Shown: positions 1 through 11,600 of the stretch, one piece after another | Numbering within the stretch: position 1 is the stretch's first letter | Layout of the letters: every line of letters starts with the position of its first letter | Origin: Elysia marginata | Lineage: Eukaryota > Mollusca > Gastropoda > Plakobranchidae | DNA: 35,084 bases | Assembly (NCBI GenBank): GCA_019649035.1 | Contig: BMAT01009888.1 | Coordinates: 275,191-310,274, forward strand | Reading direction: 5' to 3' | Notes under the pieces: generated by a model | Databases searched by the model: none | Told to the model about the DNA's origin: nothing | The model's input: only the letters and a program-made list of their open reading frames with translations | Position numbers and translations under genes: made by a program

Positions 1-600
1 TTTTTTTGGGGGGGGCACGAGATTTTAAAGGGTAACCTTTCTTGGTAGTGTGTCAGGCAAGGCGAGATCCAATTTTTTTTTCTTTCCAGTTTTCATTGTT
101 TAGCTACCAACATGACACCATTGTATTAAAGGCTTGGAGTTATATTTAGTTGATTTATCAATATCGTCGTTTACAGTTTGAAGTATTAGTAAACAGACTC
201 TTGTCATGCCTATCACTGTCAGCAGATACAACATCCCTTGGTTGTAAAGTTTTAAAAAGCCTGAATTCCTTGTGGTATTTTTGTTGCTTGTTATTTTATC
301 TCATCTCTCTAATACAGTATAAAAGAGGCAATGATAACCGAATAATTTAAGGTACGGATATTTTGTAGTAGTGGGGCTGCTGCTTAAGGATGTGCGAAAT
401 TAGGTATTTCTTTATTCACCCAAGTGGAAAATTTCTTTTGGCAGTTTTCAGGCATAATGTATAGTCACATAAATAATTACATTACATTTGCATTTTACTG
501 TATTTTTCTCCACACTCATTATTTTTTTCTTACAACAAAGGAAGGTTTTTACATAAGAAATTAAAGAACAGTAGACATCAATGATAACAAGTTAAAAACG
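1..600. other. No gene seen
   Basis: AT-rich sequence with no splice-bounded coding stretch. It begins with T7 G8 followed directly by CACGAG. A frame at 607-867 ends in KARDRTHWRKTVNSVC, faintly like a LINE tail, too short to call. Confidence 0.4.
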
Positions 601-884
601 AATGTATTGAGATATTTAAAGGCTCTCGGACCTACATTTCTTATTGTAGCAGAGGATGAGGTGACACCATTTCATTATACAGAGACTCTAAGGGTCGAAA
701 CTTCAAGTTTTATTGTGAGACGACTAATTTTCTTTTTGTCTTTACTCATTATAAACGATCCAAATCAGTTAAAGCCAAAAGTTGCTACGTCAGGGCTAGA
801 GAAAAAGGCACGGGACAGAACACATTGGAGAAAGACTGTTAATAGCGTATGTCTCCTTCTGTCCTAATGTTTTGGAAAATCGAG

Positions 885-922
885 ATGGAGAGAGAGAGAG
901 GGGGGGAGAGAGATAGATAGAT

Positions 923-1007
<85 letters not shown>

Positions 1008-1010
1008 AAA
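885..1010. repeat. GA microsatellite
   Basis: About 125 bp of GA dinucleotides interrupted by a G8 run and GATA units; the purine strand is +. Confidence 0.95.
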
Positions 1011-1330
1011 GGTGATGTCTATTTCACACCAGACACCAAATTACAAGACATAGCTTTGTCAATTTTGTGCGTCATCAGGTTTTTGTTGGGAAGGCCGAAT
1101 GCCGAATTTCAATATTTTGCGCAAACGTACTTCTCACGCAATTTTTTTGCCATGCGAAATTTTCAAACAATCTCGGATGCGTCGCATCACCTCTCCTGCT
1201 ATTTAATAATCAACAAAAAAGATGAATTGCACCAAATAGGTAGGCAGAGATAGACGCCCATTTTTCCGACCACAGATTAGCCATAACACTAATTGACTAT
1301 AAGCATATGATGAAAATATCGCACTGATTG

Positions 1331-1632
1331 CTGTGGTCCAACAAATCCAGGAGGTTATTTTACTGTACAGATAGATTATTATTGCTACATGGTCTAAACA
1401 ATCTAGAAGGTTATTTTGTGCCATGTAAAAGCTGGGGTGAAACCGACCCTTTGATTATACCTACCACTGACTGCACATTATTTTTCAAACGTGTTTCTTG
1501 TAGGTTGTAAACTTCCCATACCTAAAAGCCAAGACAAAGTAATTATATCATTAAACTGCGGTTGAAAGCCGAAGAAAAAGAGCTTTTTGTTTCATGGCCC
1601 AACTAATCTGACAGGTTATTGGGGCCTCATGG
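1331..1632 (+). repeat. Three imperfect copies of a ~32-bp motif
   Basis: TGGTCCAACAAATCCAGGAGG (about 1333), TGGTCTAAACAATCTAGAAGG (about 1390) and TGGCCCAACTAATCTGACAGG (about 1594) are each followed by TTATT. Spacing is irregular (57 and about 200 bp), so this is not a simple tandem array. The sequence between them has no coding signal. Confidence 0.5.
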
Positions 1633-2000
1633 CTTACATAACCGCGTCCTTAATATACAAAATTGGCCAGACAACCTTTGCCCGTGCGGAGAAGCTGCTG
1701 AGGCTGCAAAATATATTATCCTGCAAGATTTTCAAACTTACAGAATTCAAAATGGCAATTCGGAACAGATTCAGAGATCAAACTCTGAAGAACTCTTGAA
1801 GGGATAACAAAAAAAAAACAACAACAAAAAACAGCTTCATTTACCAGACATCAGAGTTTCAGACGGGGCCAATATTTGAAGTGGACATCCAGAACGAAAA
1901 GAAGGATGCTGATCTCCTTTACCTCAGCCGGGACTTGTATCTTCGAAGTGAATCTCCGAACTGCATCACTATCGAGATTAATCTGTTTGCAATGTGACGT
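1600..2000 (+). mobile_element. LINE C-terminal remnant
   Basis: The frame ending at 1807 contains GPHGLHNRVL, then NLCPCGEAAEAAKYIILQD, resembling the cysteine-bearing tail (CPCGE...HILQDC) common at the ends of LINE ORF2 proteins. Downstream, roughly 1830-2000, further coding-like sequence in a shifted frame runs to TGA. Second cysteine and histidine positions are eroded. It is a short decayed piece, unrelated in orientation to the neighbouring LINE at 2425-4770. Confidence 0.6.
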
Positions 2001-2424
2001 GAAAACCCGCCCTTGAATCTCATAAGCTTGTTGTTACCTGAGTAAATAAAATTATTTTCTTGATTCTCTCGGTGGTCCTCGTTCCCTCCCTGTCGCACTT
2101 CAGCTCACTAGCATTGAGTGTTCTTGGCAATCCTTGACTACGTTGCGGTATATATTATTGTCTAGTATACCAACAAAAGTTAAAGTTTCTGCTCCTGGTC
2201 GAGTTTGGGATAATTATCTCAACATTATTTAAAATGCAGTTGCATGGAACAAAGTTGCAGGGTCTTAGGTTTTTATATTTTTTACTATTTTTATGCATTC
2301 GCACCAAAACCTACTCGATAAGTAGTAGGCCTGTCAATAATGCACTTTATTGAGCCAAAGTGTTATGGATTGCGATGGATGGCTTTCCCTTTTTCCTTGT
2401 TTGCTTATTTTTGTCTATCATAAG

Positions 2425-4770
2425 TTATAAAGCTACTGACTTACTGACTTGGTGCCTTCCGCTAGCTTGGTCATCCGGCCTCGCAGCTTCGGCTGTCCTC
2501 TTTATTTCCGCGGTGAAAGCGATCCACTCCTGTCTTTGCGATGCTATTTTTTGCAGCTTGTGCAGGTCCTCTTTTGTTGTCAGCTGGACATCTTTGTTTT
2601 GCAGTCTTTTCAGGTCGTTGTTCAGGGTTACCGGGAGGGTTGTTGTTGATCTTCATCTGCCTCTATTTGAGTTCTCGTTGAAATAATAAAGCATTGCGAG
2701 ATTTGCTGGAATAGAGTTATCTCGCCTTAGAATGTGTCCAAAGAGCCTCCACCTTAGTTTTAAAATTTGGAGGGAGAGTGGGGTTTCTGAGCACTTTTTG
2801 TACAGTGACTGATTTGTAATTTTAGTTGGATAATGGATTCCTAGGATTCTTCGTAATTGTCTACGGTGAAATGAGTCAAGTCTCTTTTCATCTGTTGTTA
2901 TTAGAGCCCATGTACCGCAGTTATAAAGTAGTATGGACTTGACTAAAGAGTTGTACAGTTAAATCCTTGTTTTTTGTTTTACCTTGTCTGGTCTGTTCCA
3001 TATGTTAGATAGTTTATTGAGGGCTACGTTTGATAAGTGTTTCCTGTGATCTATATCTTCTTTGGTGCCGAGGAGTGACCCTACTTTCTTGTTTAGTTTC
3101 CAATCCTCCTTATCCTTTCTCAGCTCTATGTGTTCTGTTTTGTCGACTTTTACTTTTAGTCTGAAGTTTTTGAGTGATGTTTCGATGTCATTTATGTTTG
3201 GTGGGTCTGTTCCTACAAAGTCTATGTCGTCGGCGTATATGATTTCATTTGGGAGGACTTGTTGGGGGGTCTCATTGCTCCTTGCGTTTCTAAGGGCATT
3301 TTCTAAATAAACTATAAACAATACAGGGCTAAGGCTGCCCCCTTGTGGCGTGCCTACGTTGGTAGTGAATAGCTGCGTGGTGTTTGTTCCATTGATTTTT
3401 ACGTCTAACGTTGTTTTGCTAAGGAGGAATTGAACGATACGCAATTCGTTTCATTAATAATTTCCCTTAGCGTCTTTAGTAGTGGAGTTCTGTCAATAGT
3501 ATCAAATGCAGCTGACACATCTATTCCCGTGATGTTTAGTTGAAGGTTGGGTGTGTTTAAGATTTTTGCGATTAGCTATCTGTGTACCCATACCACGTCT
3601 GAAGTACTACTGTTGGGTCTAAAACCGCTTTGGCTGTGGGATATGTAGGTTTCTATTTTTGGTCTGATGCGGTTCAGAACTATGGTTGAAAGCACTTTCC
3701 GAATCGAATTCAATAAAGTTATTGGGCGAAGATTTTGTGGTGGTCCTTTTGGCTTTCCTGGTTTAGGCAGAGCTATCAGGAGACCTTCGTTGATGTTCAG
3801 GTCTTCGTGTCTTTCAAAGGTTTAGTTTAATAACTTAGCAATTTTGTTATCGACAAGATGTGGTGCAAATTTTAGGAATTCACCACTTATGTTGTCTGAT
3901 CCTGGTGCCCGACCGTTGTTCAGGTTGTTAATGCTGGGCTCTAACCTCTTTCTCTGTTATAGGGCTTTTCAGTTTTCTTGGTTGTCCGAAATACGGTTCG
4001 ACGTCGTGGATGTTATCGTCTCTAAACTTTGACTTCAAGTGGTTGGCAATGATTAGTTGTATTTGACTTGGGTTGCTAACTTGCTTCCCATCGTTGTCGT
4101 GTACTTTTGGATTTTCAAATATTTTTCGGTTAAGGGCTTTTACAGCTTAAAACATGCCGCCATCGCTTGATGTTTTGTCTGTTGCTGGCTGACTCGTCTA
4201 AATGCTCATTCTTCAATTGCTTTGTTTTCTCTTTGATTTTGTGCAGCATGAAGTTTCTCTCTTTTTTCAGGTCTTTAATCTTCTGTGGTTCTTTTGAGTT
4301 CAGAATTTCAAGTCTAACTTGTTTTTGTTTGTCTGATAGGTGTTTGACCTCGTTGTCCCAACGTGGATATGCCTTTTGTTTTGCTACTTCTTCAATGTTA
4401 TTTTTAGCTGCTTTTTCTATGTAGTGTTTTATAAGTTTCCATTGTGTGTTTACCTTTTGCTCCTCGTCAACTTGGCTGAGTAGCTGGCCTAGTTGTTCTG
4501 TGTAGTTATGTGTGACATTTTTGTTTTGGCCAAGCTGAGCTATGTTTAAGCGAGCTTTTGTTGCACATTGCGTCTTTTCTTTTACCTTCCATAGACTGTG
4601 TTTGGAAATATCGTTTGTAGTTTTAACAAGTTTGTGGTCCGATGAAACGATTGTACCGCCGTATGATTGTGCGTTGTTTATTAAATGTTTGTGTTGTTGT
4701 TTACATATTATAAAGTCTATTTGGTTGTAGATATGAATAGTTGTATTGTTGTCCTTGTCTTTTCTACATT
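2425..4770 (-). mobile_element. 5'-truncated non-LTR retrotransposon (LINE), endonuclease C-terminus plus reverse transcriptase
   Basis: Read on the - strand, the block near 4630-4750 gives QIDFIIC and SSDHKLVK, the end of an APE-type endonuclease. A lysine-rich linker follows, then RT motifs: LRPITLLNSIRK and SGFRPNSSTSDVVWVHR (3600-3700), GIDVSAAFDTIDRTPLL (about 3475-3530), GTPQGGSLSPVLF and IIYADDIDF (about 3225-3360). The C-terminal part includes LYNSLVKSILLYNCGTW, RRQLRRILGIHYP and RWRLFGHILRRD, ending at TAA 2425-2427. Breaks: a +1 shift near 3445-3455, stops at 2956-2958 and 2653-2655, and stops in the linker around 3800-4150. The upstream endonuclease is missing, as expected of 5' truncation. 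Clade not assigned (RTE/CR1-like tail). Confidence 0.88.
2959..3444 (-). pseudogene. Reverse transcriptase core fragment (palm, YADD)
   Basis: This is the longest unbroken frame of the LINE, about 160 codons, with GTPQGGSLSP (motif B) and YADD (motif C) intact. Just upstream a frameshift separates it from motif A. It ends at an in-frame TAA, after which the same frame continues into the conserved LYNSLVKS block, so that stop is a single point lesion. It cannot yield a functional polymerase as it stands. Confidence 0.85.
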
Positions 4771-5406
4771 TATAATATAAAGCTACTAGGCCTACGAAAA
4801 ACTCATTGTACGTTTTTCACGTTTATCCTTTTCTGATCACACTAATCAAAAGAGCTGCAAGCACTGTCATGGCTGCGCCCATGGTTGGGGGTCTCAAAAT
4901 AAAAGTTCAAGCCATGTTCAACAATTAGACTATCTAGATCTAGTTCAGGTAAGCTTACGAGCCCTCTAGATTTCCAATTAGATCTAAATTCTAATTATTA
5001 CTTAGCTATTTAGTTGGTCAGGTACTTTTGAACAATGGTTCTGACCTAATCTAATATCTAAATCTAGACTAGGCTTATCATCCCTAGATGTCACATTCGA
5101 TTCAGTATTCACAACTTTAGAAGCCTACTCATGAACAAGCGCAGTCTCTGCAGACTTTGGTGCTCTTTCGTTTGTTCCCACCCCTATACTTTGTGAAATC
5201 AGGGGTATTGATTTAACCGGTAGCACTAGCTGGAGATTCTATTTTTATAATATTTTAACTTAGGCTAACAAATAGTTAAATAAGTTAAGCACTAGATCTA
5301 GATCTAGATTACGCAACTCAAACTCGAAGATAGCAAGGTTTTATAAGTATCAAATATTTTGAGTTAGACTAGATCTATCGGGTATAAATGAAGAGCTAAA
5401 GCAACA

Positions 5407-6500
5407 GGGGTTGGAACAAACGATAAAGCGCCCAGACTTTGCCTGGTCGATAGAAACACAATATTACATATCGATATCGGCTACATGCTTCATTTTAACT
5501 CTCTGACGAAATGAAGGTACGGATATTGATATATTTCTATCAACCTGGCAGAGTCTCTAGATCTAAGGACTGCAGTTGTTCAAGAGTGCATATTGGAAAA
5601 CACAATCTCTTTCGCATTCTTGTTGCAAATTGTGAATTTCTAAATTCTTTGTGTGGCTCGATAGGAACGTCAAATATATGCAGCTTTTGAAAAAATGCTC
5701 ATAGAGTTAGACCATTTTTGATACACAACTCTGCACCAATAGGTAGGTTTAGGTCACAACCATTGCAATCCCTCGAGAATTTGCCAGTTATATACAAATA
5801 AATATCAAATATGGATCCTGAAGGACTACTTTAACACGTACTTATCTTCTAAAGTCTTGAACAATTGCGATCCTTGAGACTTTGTCAGGTCAATAGAAAT
5901 ATCTATATAGATATCATTATCAAGTTCTACTTTTGAATCTAGGTCATAAATTGCAAAATAATAATAATAATATATATATATATATATATATGGCTTGTTC
6001 ATATTAATAATAAAAAAGGGGCCAAAACAAAGGAAAAAGTATACATTTAAAAAATGTCTTCTTGACGATAAAAGTAATCACAGGTCCATCTGACCTGTTT
6101 TAGTAGTTGATATTAATATATTATATATGTCTCAAGGGAGAGCAATTGTTCACGAGTGCAATTTAACAGATCAGGCAGAACTATCAAACTTACCGCTTTA
6201 TCCTGGGATTGGACTGCTAATCGTGTTTAAAATGGGTTACCCTATCCCTTCATTTTGTCAGTCTCACCAGCGGAACAATGCCAGGATTATCTCAAATTTA
6301 CAAAAAATATGGTTTGCTCATTTTATTTTGAAATGGGCCATATTATACAAAGAAAAAATATTTTTAAAAAATGTCTTCTTGACTATAAAAGTAATCACTG
6401 ACCTAATCTAAATTGTTAAAGTACTCAAATTGTGATATTTGTATATATTGAATTGGCAAAGCCTCTCACAATTATTCAAGAGTACCTGAGTTGAACTGTT
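5407..6500. repeat. Cluster of diverged direct and inverted repeats
   Basis: A 60-90 bp motif of the form CTTGAACAAYTGC..TCCTT..GAGACTYTGYCAGGT..ATAGAAATAT recurs on the + strand near 5420-5470 and 5857-5925, and on the - strand near 5525-5595, about 6110-6165 and 6425-6490. The first + and - copies face each other and could fold back. Separately, the stretch near 6016-6083 is repeated at about 6333-6401 (shared AAAAAATGTCTTCTTGAC, then ATAAAAGTAATCAC), a period near 318 bp. The pattern suggests a decayed foldback or MITE-like family; no ORF is associated. Confidence 0.6.
5957..5993. repeat. AAT / AT microsatellite
   Basis: AATAATAATAAT runs directly into an alternating TA tract. Confidence 0.85.
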
Positions 6501-8462
6501 TTTCAAAATTCATATCAAGATGTCTCTAAGAAAACTTATACATCCCTGTTTTTAACAAATAATACCTCTTAAACTGTCAAGATGTGATGATTAAAACTGA
6601 AAGATTCGTTTTCAAGATTGCAAAATTAGTCATAAAAACTCTATCTCATACCTGAGTGGGAGTTGGGTGTTAGAACGCACTTAATAGTAATAGTAATAAA
6701 CATACTGCCACCATTTCAAAATTACAAATCTTTATTTTGCTGCTGTTTTTTCATGCTGCAACAAGTACCGAGTGCCGGAGCCCTGTGAGCACACGCACAC
6801 AGATTGAGATTCAGTTTTAAATAAATTTCTAGCTTTTCTGTCCTCACAAATCAAGATCCTGGTCCATCTAACCTTCGACATATAATTTTTTAACTTTAGA
6901 CACCACAGTTTATCCAGCCTCTTTGCCTTCACAGGAAACACAAAGGGCTAGATCTAGGCCTATGGCTATGGTGACATTGGTCTGTCTATAGATTCTAGAA
7001 AATGTAGTCTAACAGTAGTTTTGGAAGGAACAGAAAAAAACACTCACAGATTAAAACAAAATATTTTGTATTTCAATCAAGACTAAAAGTACCTATGTAA
7101 GTCTAAATTGAACTCAAGGGCTGCTTTCCAAAACTTTGTGCAGTAGTCTGATTATAATAGCCTCAGTCTTTGGGAGCTGAAGAAAGGGGATTTTAAGCGA
7201 ATATGGATAATGAACAAAGGACAAAGTAGAGGCCAAAAATCCAACTCAAAAATTTACCAAAAGACTCCCTCTTTTAGTTCCTAAGCATATCTAATTTGGT
7301 TGCAGACTGTTATAGGCTCAATTTTTTAACTTTTTGATTTTTGTTGATTATTTTATATAATATATGGCTTCAATTTTTCTCAAAGGGCGAAGAAGCTTGT
7401 ATTGTTTGATTGAGTCTCGTTAGCTCACTTACCATGCCTGCACTATGCATAGGTTTTTTTTACTTTGTATAGTTTTCTAGTGACCATGCACCCCTTGGTT
7501 ATTCACAGCTTTGCATACATGTTTGCATTTATAGAACTAGAAGTAGGCTCATTTGTGCATAGTTGACAAATATCTGTTGTCTATTCAAGTCTGGTCTGTC
7601 TGGAAATTTTTCATGTACACAACCTCTGAAGTATGATCGGACTGCTTGATAACACATTGCAAGGTGATTTTATAAAGTCAAATGCACCAATAGCTTATTA
7701 CAAACGTTGCTGGACGTTCTAGTAGAGGAAAATTTGTTATATCGTCATTGAAAAAAAAAATTTACTTTGTCATATTTGCAGGACTATGTGCAAAGCTATC
7801 TTAGTAGATGGGGACAATAAGGAGGTCTTTGAAAGGGAGAAAATTAAGTTATCCAAGACCTATGGGACTTTTATACAGACTGGCACTGTAAGCAGCGGCA
7901 TCAGACAGAGACTAAATATTATATTTGAATTTTCAAGTTTTAGAGAAAATCAAGAAAAACTTGTCGTTTTTCCTCTTTGCCTTAGTATTATGGCATATAG
8001 ATGCCATTAGCCAATTAAAATGGTTTATATTGTGCTTATCTCATGTAAATCTTTTTGATTTCAATGATAGGGCAAATATTGAGCTTTGAAAACCACTCTT
8101 CAATTTACCAGCTCCAGCACAAGCAAGGAATGTTCATTATCCTTAAAAATAATTATAGTGAATTGAAGTGCAGCTGCATGTCTCGTGTCCAGGGTGATTA
8201 AGTTGGATGTCGCAAATTTCACCTTTAAAGAAGTTGCATCCATACATCAAAGATTTCATAAATTTATCAATATTTTATGCACCGATATCAAAACTGTTGT
8301 AAATTTAAAATGTAGAGAAAAAGAAGAAAAATAGTCTTTTGTATGACTTTTCTCAAATTTCAATTTCTGACTTCCTACTCATTCACCTGAAACCGAGACA
8401 TATTCCTATTTTTACATGCTAGCTGTCGCAGTACTATGTTACCATCTTTTATAATTATACAG

Positions 8463-8657
8463 AATGAGGTCATGAGTGAACAAGTACGACCTGAAGATCC
8501 AGCCATGTTCACTGGGCGGAGTGTCAGGCTGGCTATCAAGGTGAAGAACTGGCTGCCAAACCAGGCAGAATGGACTCATGCTGCTCAGTGTGTCCAAGTA
8601 GAAGAGAAGGAGCGAATTGGCAAATTTATGTTCAGGAGAGATGCTAAAGCTGCAATG
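8463..8657 (+). other. AASDHPPT: AASDHPPT exon with start codon
   Basis: The exon is bounded by an acceptor (ttataattatacag, ending at 8462) and a strong donor (GTGAGT from 8658). The in-frame stretch 8463-8471 encodes N-E-V before the chosen Met, so the nine bases are probably 5' UTR. It encodes residues 1-62, ending in the DAKAAM block that is conserved in animal AASDHPPT. Confidence 0.85.
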
Positions 8658-11600
8658 GTGAGTGTAAATGTACATTAGTATTATTTTCACTTATTTTTAT
8701 AATGTGAGAAATCTTTGTATAAAAGTAATTCCATACAGTGTTCTGCAGATGTTCATGATTTTATCAATAATTTAATTTTTTCCCAAAGCTTTCCTCTAGT
8801 CCGTTGAAGGTAGTGCTGGACGCCAAAGTTCCTTTTTGAGATCTTATTTTCAGAACTTCTTATAAGAAATAGAATTATATGGAGTGTTGCTTCAGATGCT
8901 GAATTTTGTGCTTATAATTCTTAATACTTTTTTCTGCTTTGAAAGCTAAAATTTGAAAATGTCAAGTTTAGACATAGGGGTTTTCTTTTCTATACTTACT
9001 TCACTTGAGTTTGCTTAAACAAATAAGAGTATGGAAATTGACACATCATTTAACATTGATTTTTGTTCTTCTTATTGTTACTATGACAGAGGTAGTTTTT
9101 TTATTGACTCATAAAGTTTGAAATTATCTTTATACAGGTTGGGCGACTTCTGATGCGATTTTCTTTATCAAAGATACTTGGAATACCCAGTCGCACTTTA
9201 TTGTTTAAAAGGACAGAAAAAGGAAAGCCATACCTTGTTAGTCCGATTGACAGGTGCAACCCCAGGTGTGATGTAAGCTTTAATGTTTCACATCAGGGTG
9301 ACTACGTTGTGTTTGCGGCTGAGAGAGGCAGCCCACTTGGAGTTGATATAATGAAAGTAGAATGGCCTCGTGAGTTTGTTTTTATTTTGGTAAAATTACC
9401 TTTATCCATATTACTATGTTTGTTCCATCTGCAAGTGGTATTATTTTGTGGAGATATGGTCATCTTGATATTGTTAGTAATACATGTATTGTCTTTTTTC
9501 TTCTATTAATAGCATTCTTGTAACCATTAGAGCAATCAGAAAACAGTTATTGGCATCAGAAGTTGTTGCTTTTTATTTGTATTACGACAGTACATCCAAA
9601 ATTACTTAAATGCTTAATTTTATCAAATTTAATTCGAATCAAAGTGTGCAACTCATCATAATTAAGAACCTTATGTGAAGTTTTGGTACTGATTTAATTT
9701 TAAAACAGAAAAAGAGTACTTTTAACTTAAGAGCATCAAATAACTTATAGTTACCTAAGTTGATTTTTTTACCTAATCAGAGAGAAGGTCTGTTAATAAA
9801 GGCAGGTGTAAAGATGTATAATTGGTTTTATCCTTCTATTTTCTACCAGGAAATACCCCTGTCTCTGCCTTCTTCAAAACAATGCACAGACAATACACTG
9901 ACCAAGAATGGTCAGAAGTTAAGCGCTATAGGGACGAGATGGATCAATTGAAAGTTTTCTACAGGCTCTGGGTAAGTTTGACCTTGACCATATTTTCTTG
10001 CAAAGGTTAGTTGAATCTACTTTGAAAAGTGCAGCATATTCTATTTTGTTTTTATCAGTATCTATAGGGTATTTGTGGTATACGTGTTTGAATTTGATCC
10101 ATTTGTCTTATTAAGTTTCAAGGATTTTACAAATCTTAAAGTACTTTTATTGTTTTAATGCTACAGAGAGTCAGAAAAAAAAACATTTCAAAACATTTTG
10201 TCAATTCATGCTCAAATATTTTTTTTCAATTCTTTGTTTTCTGTAAATATTAAAATTACCTTTTTCTCTCGTTTTTTTTTTTTTTTAAATCCAGTGTCTC
10301 AAAGAAAGCATTGTAAAAGCGTATGGCACAGGCATTGGTTTTGAAGTCAGCAGACTCAACTTCAGCTTCGGCTGTCAAAATGTGCTGGAGGATGAAGTCA
10401 TAGCTGACACAAAAGTTGAGATTGATGGCGACCCAGCTCCAGAGTGGACTTTTGAAGAGTCTTTTTTGGATGGGCATTGTGTTGCTGTTGCCGTGAAGTA
10501 CTCATTGCCAGTAAGTAAAATTACTTTGCTGAAGCCCCTCAAAAATATTAATTTGGATGTGGTTGTTCGCGCTATGTGGCCTCAATAACCTTATAAATTG
10601 GTTGGGCCATGTAACTTGATGCTCTTTTTTTTGCCTTTAAACCCCTTCTCACGGCCTTAATTCTGTCTTGTCCTCTTTTCTTTTTACTCAGCCATTTAAA
10701 GTTTTAGTGTACACATCAAAATTCAAGCATTTGAAAGGAGGCTCTATGGTTATTGTTAGGGCTACGGGGTTTTCACTGTTTATAACACCTTATCAAAGTA
10801 AAGTTTTGCTCCTCTCTTTCAGAGAGAACTAAGGTCATGAGTTGTGGGGTTTAATAAGTTTATCATAGCTTTCAAGGGTAGAAAAATATTAGCAACGCGA
10901 AAATTGTTTAAGCAACATATTCTAACAATAATCTGTGGCTGTAATTTAAAGGGTTGTAGAACCTGGCTTTCACAGAAATGGAATATTTTCAGAATTTGAT
11001 AAATTTGGATTTACAAAATGGTTGTTATTGTTATGAATGCTGAAAAAATTATGATTCAGATGAAAAAGGATGTGCAAACTTAAAGTCATTGCCTGTCACT
11101 GAAATGAGTGAATTAATTGTAAGGTGTGAATGGAAAATGTGGGAGTGAATCCATACTGTCTATCATTCTGGAAACCAAAGATGGCATTGAACACGCATTT
11201 TCTTAGTTTCTGCTGCTCATGGACAGTATTTGTTTGTTTTGTTAGTACGGTCTACTCTTTCTATTGTCACACAGGCTCCCATGACAATTGGCTTTAAATC
11301 ACTTGTAATTAAGGATACAAAATTTTTATAGCCCTTGTTAACATCTCGCTAAAGACTTTCAGATCACTTAAGATATTGCTTTTCTTCAAAGAAAAACAAA
11401 TCTAAATTTTAGCATTTATCTCGTTTTTACAGCTTTATAATGGTACTGTGAGCAACAACAGCTCAGTGATAACCTGATAGGCATGTGCTTTGTGCAGTGC
11501 CATACAACAAATTGCAACAAAGAAATAAACACTTGATTATTATGTCAAATTTGCTGGTGGTTTGTCAAATTATAGATGCAGAAGAGAAAAAATAGGGTAG

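Larger units (their letters stand above)
4790..8462. other. Non-coding 5' flank of AASDHPPT
   Basis: AT-rich with many CTAGATCTAG-type words (about 4935, 5293, 5368, 5557, 6948), the repeat cluster at 5.4-6.5 kb and an AAT/AT microsatellite at 5957-5993. Near 7783 an acceptor-like tatttgcag precedes a 74-codon open stretch that matches nothing I know; it might be an upstream untranslated exon. I cannot place a promoter. Confidence 0.5.
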
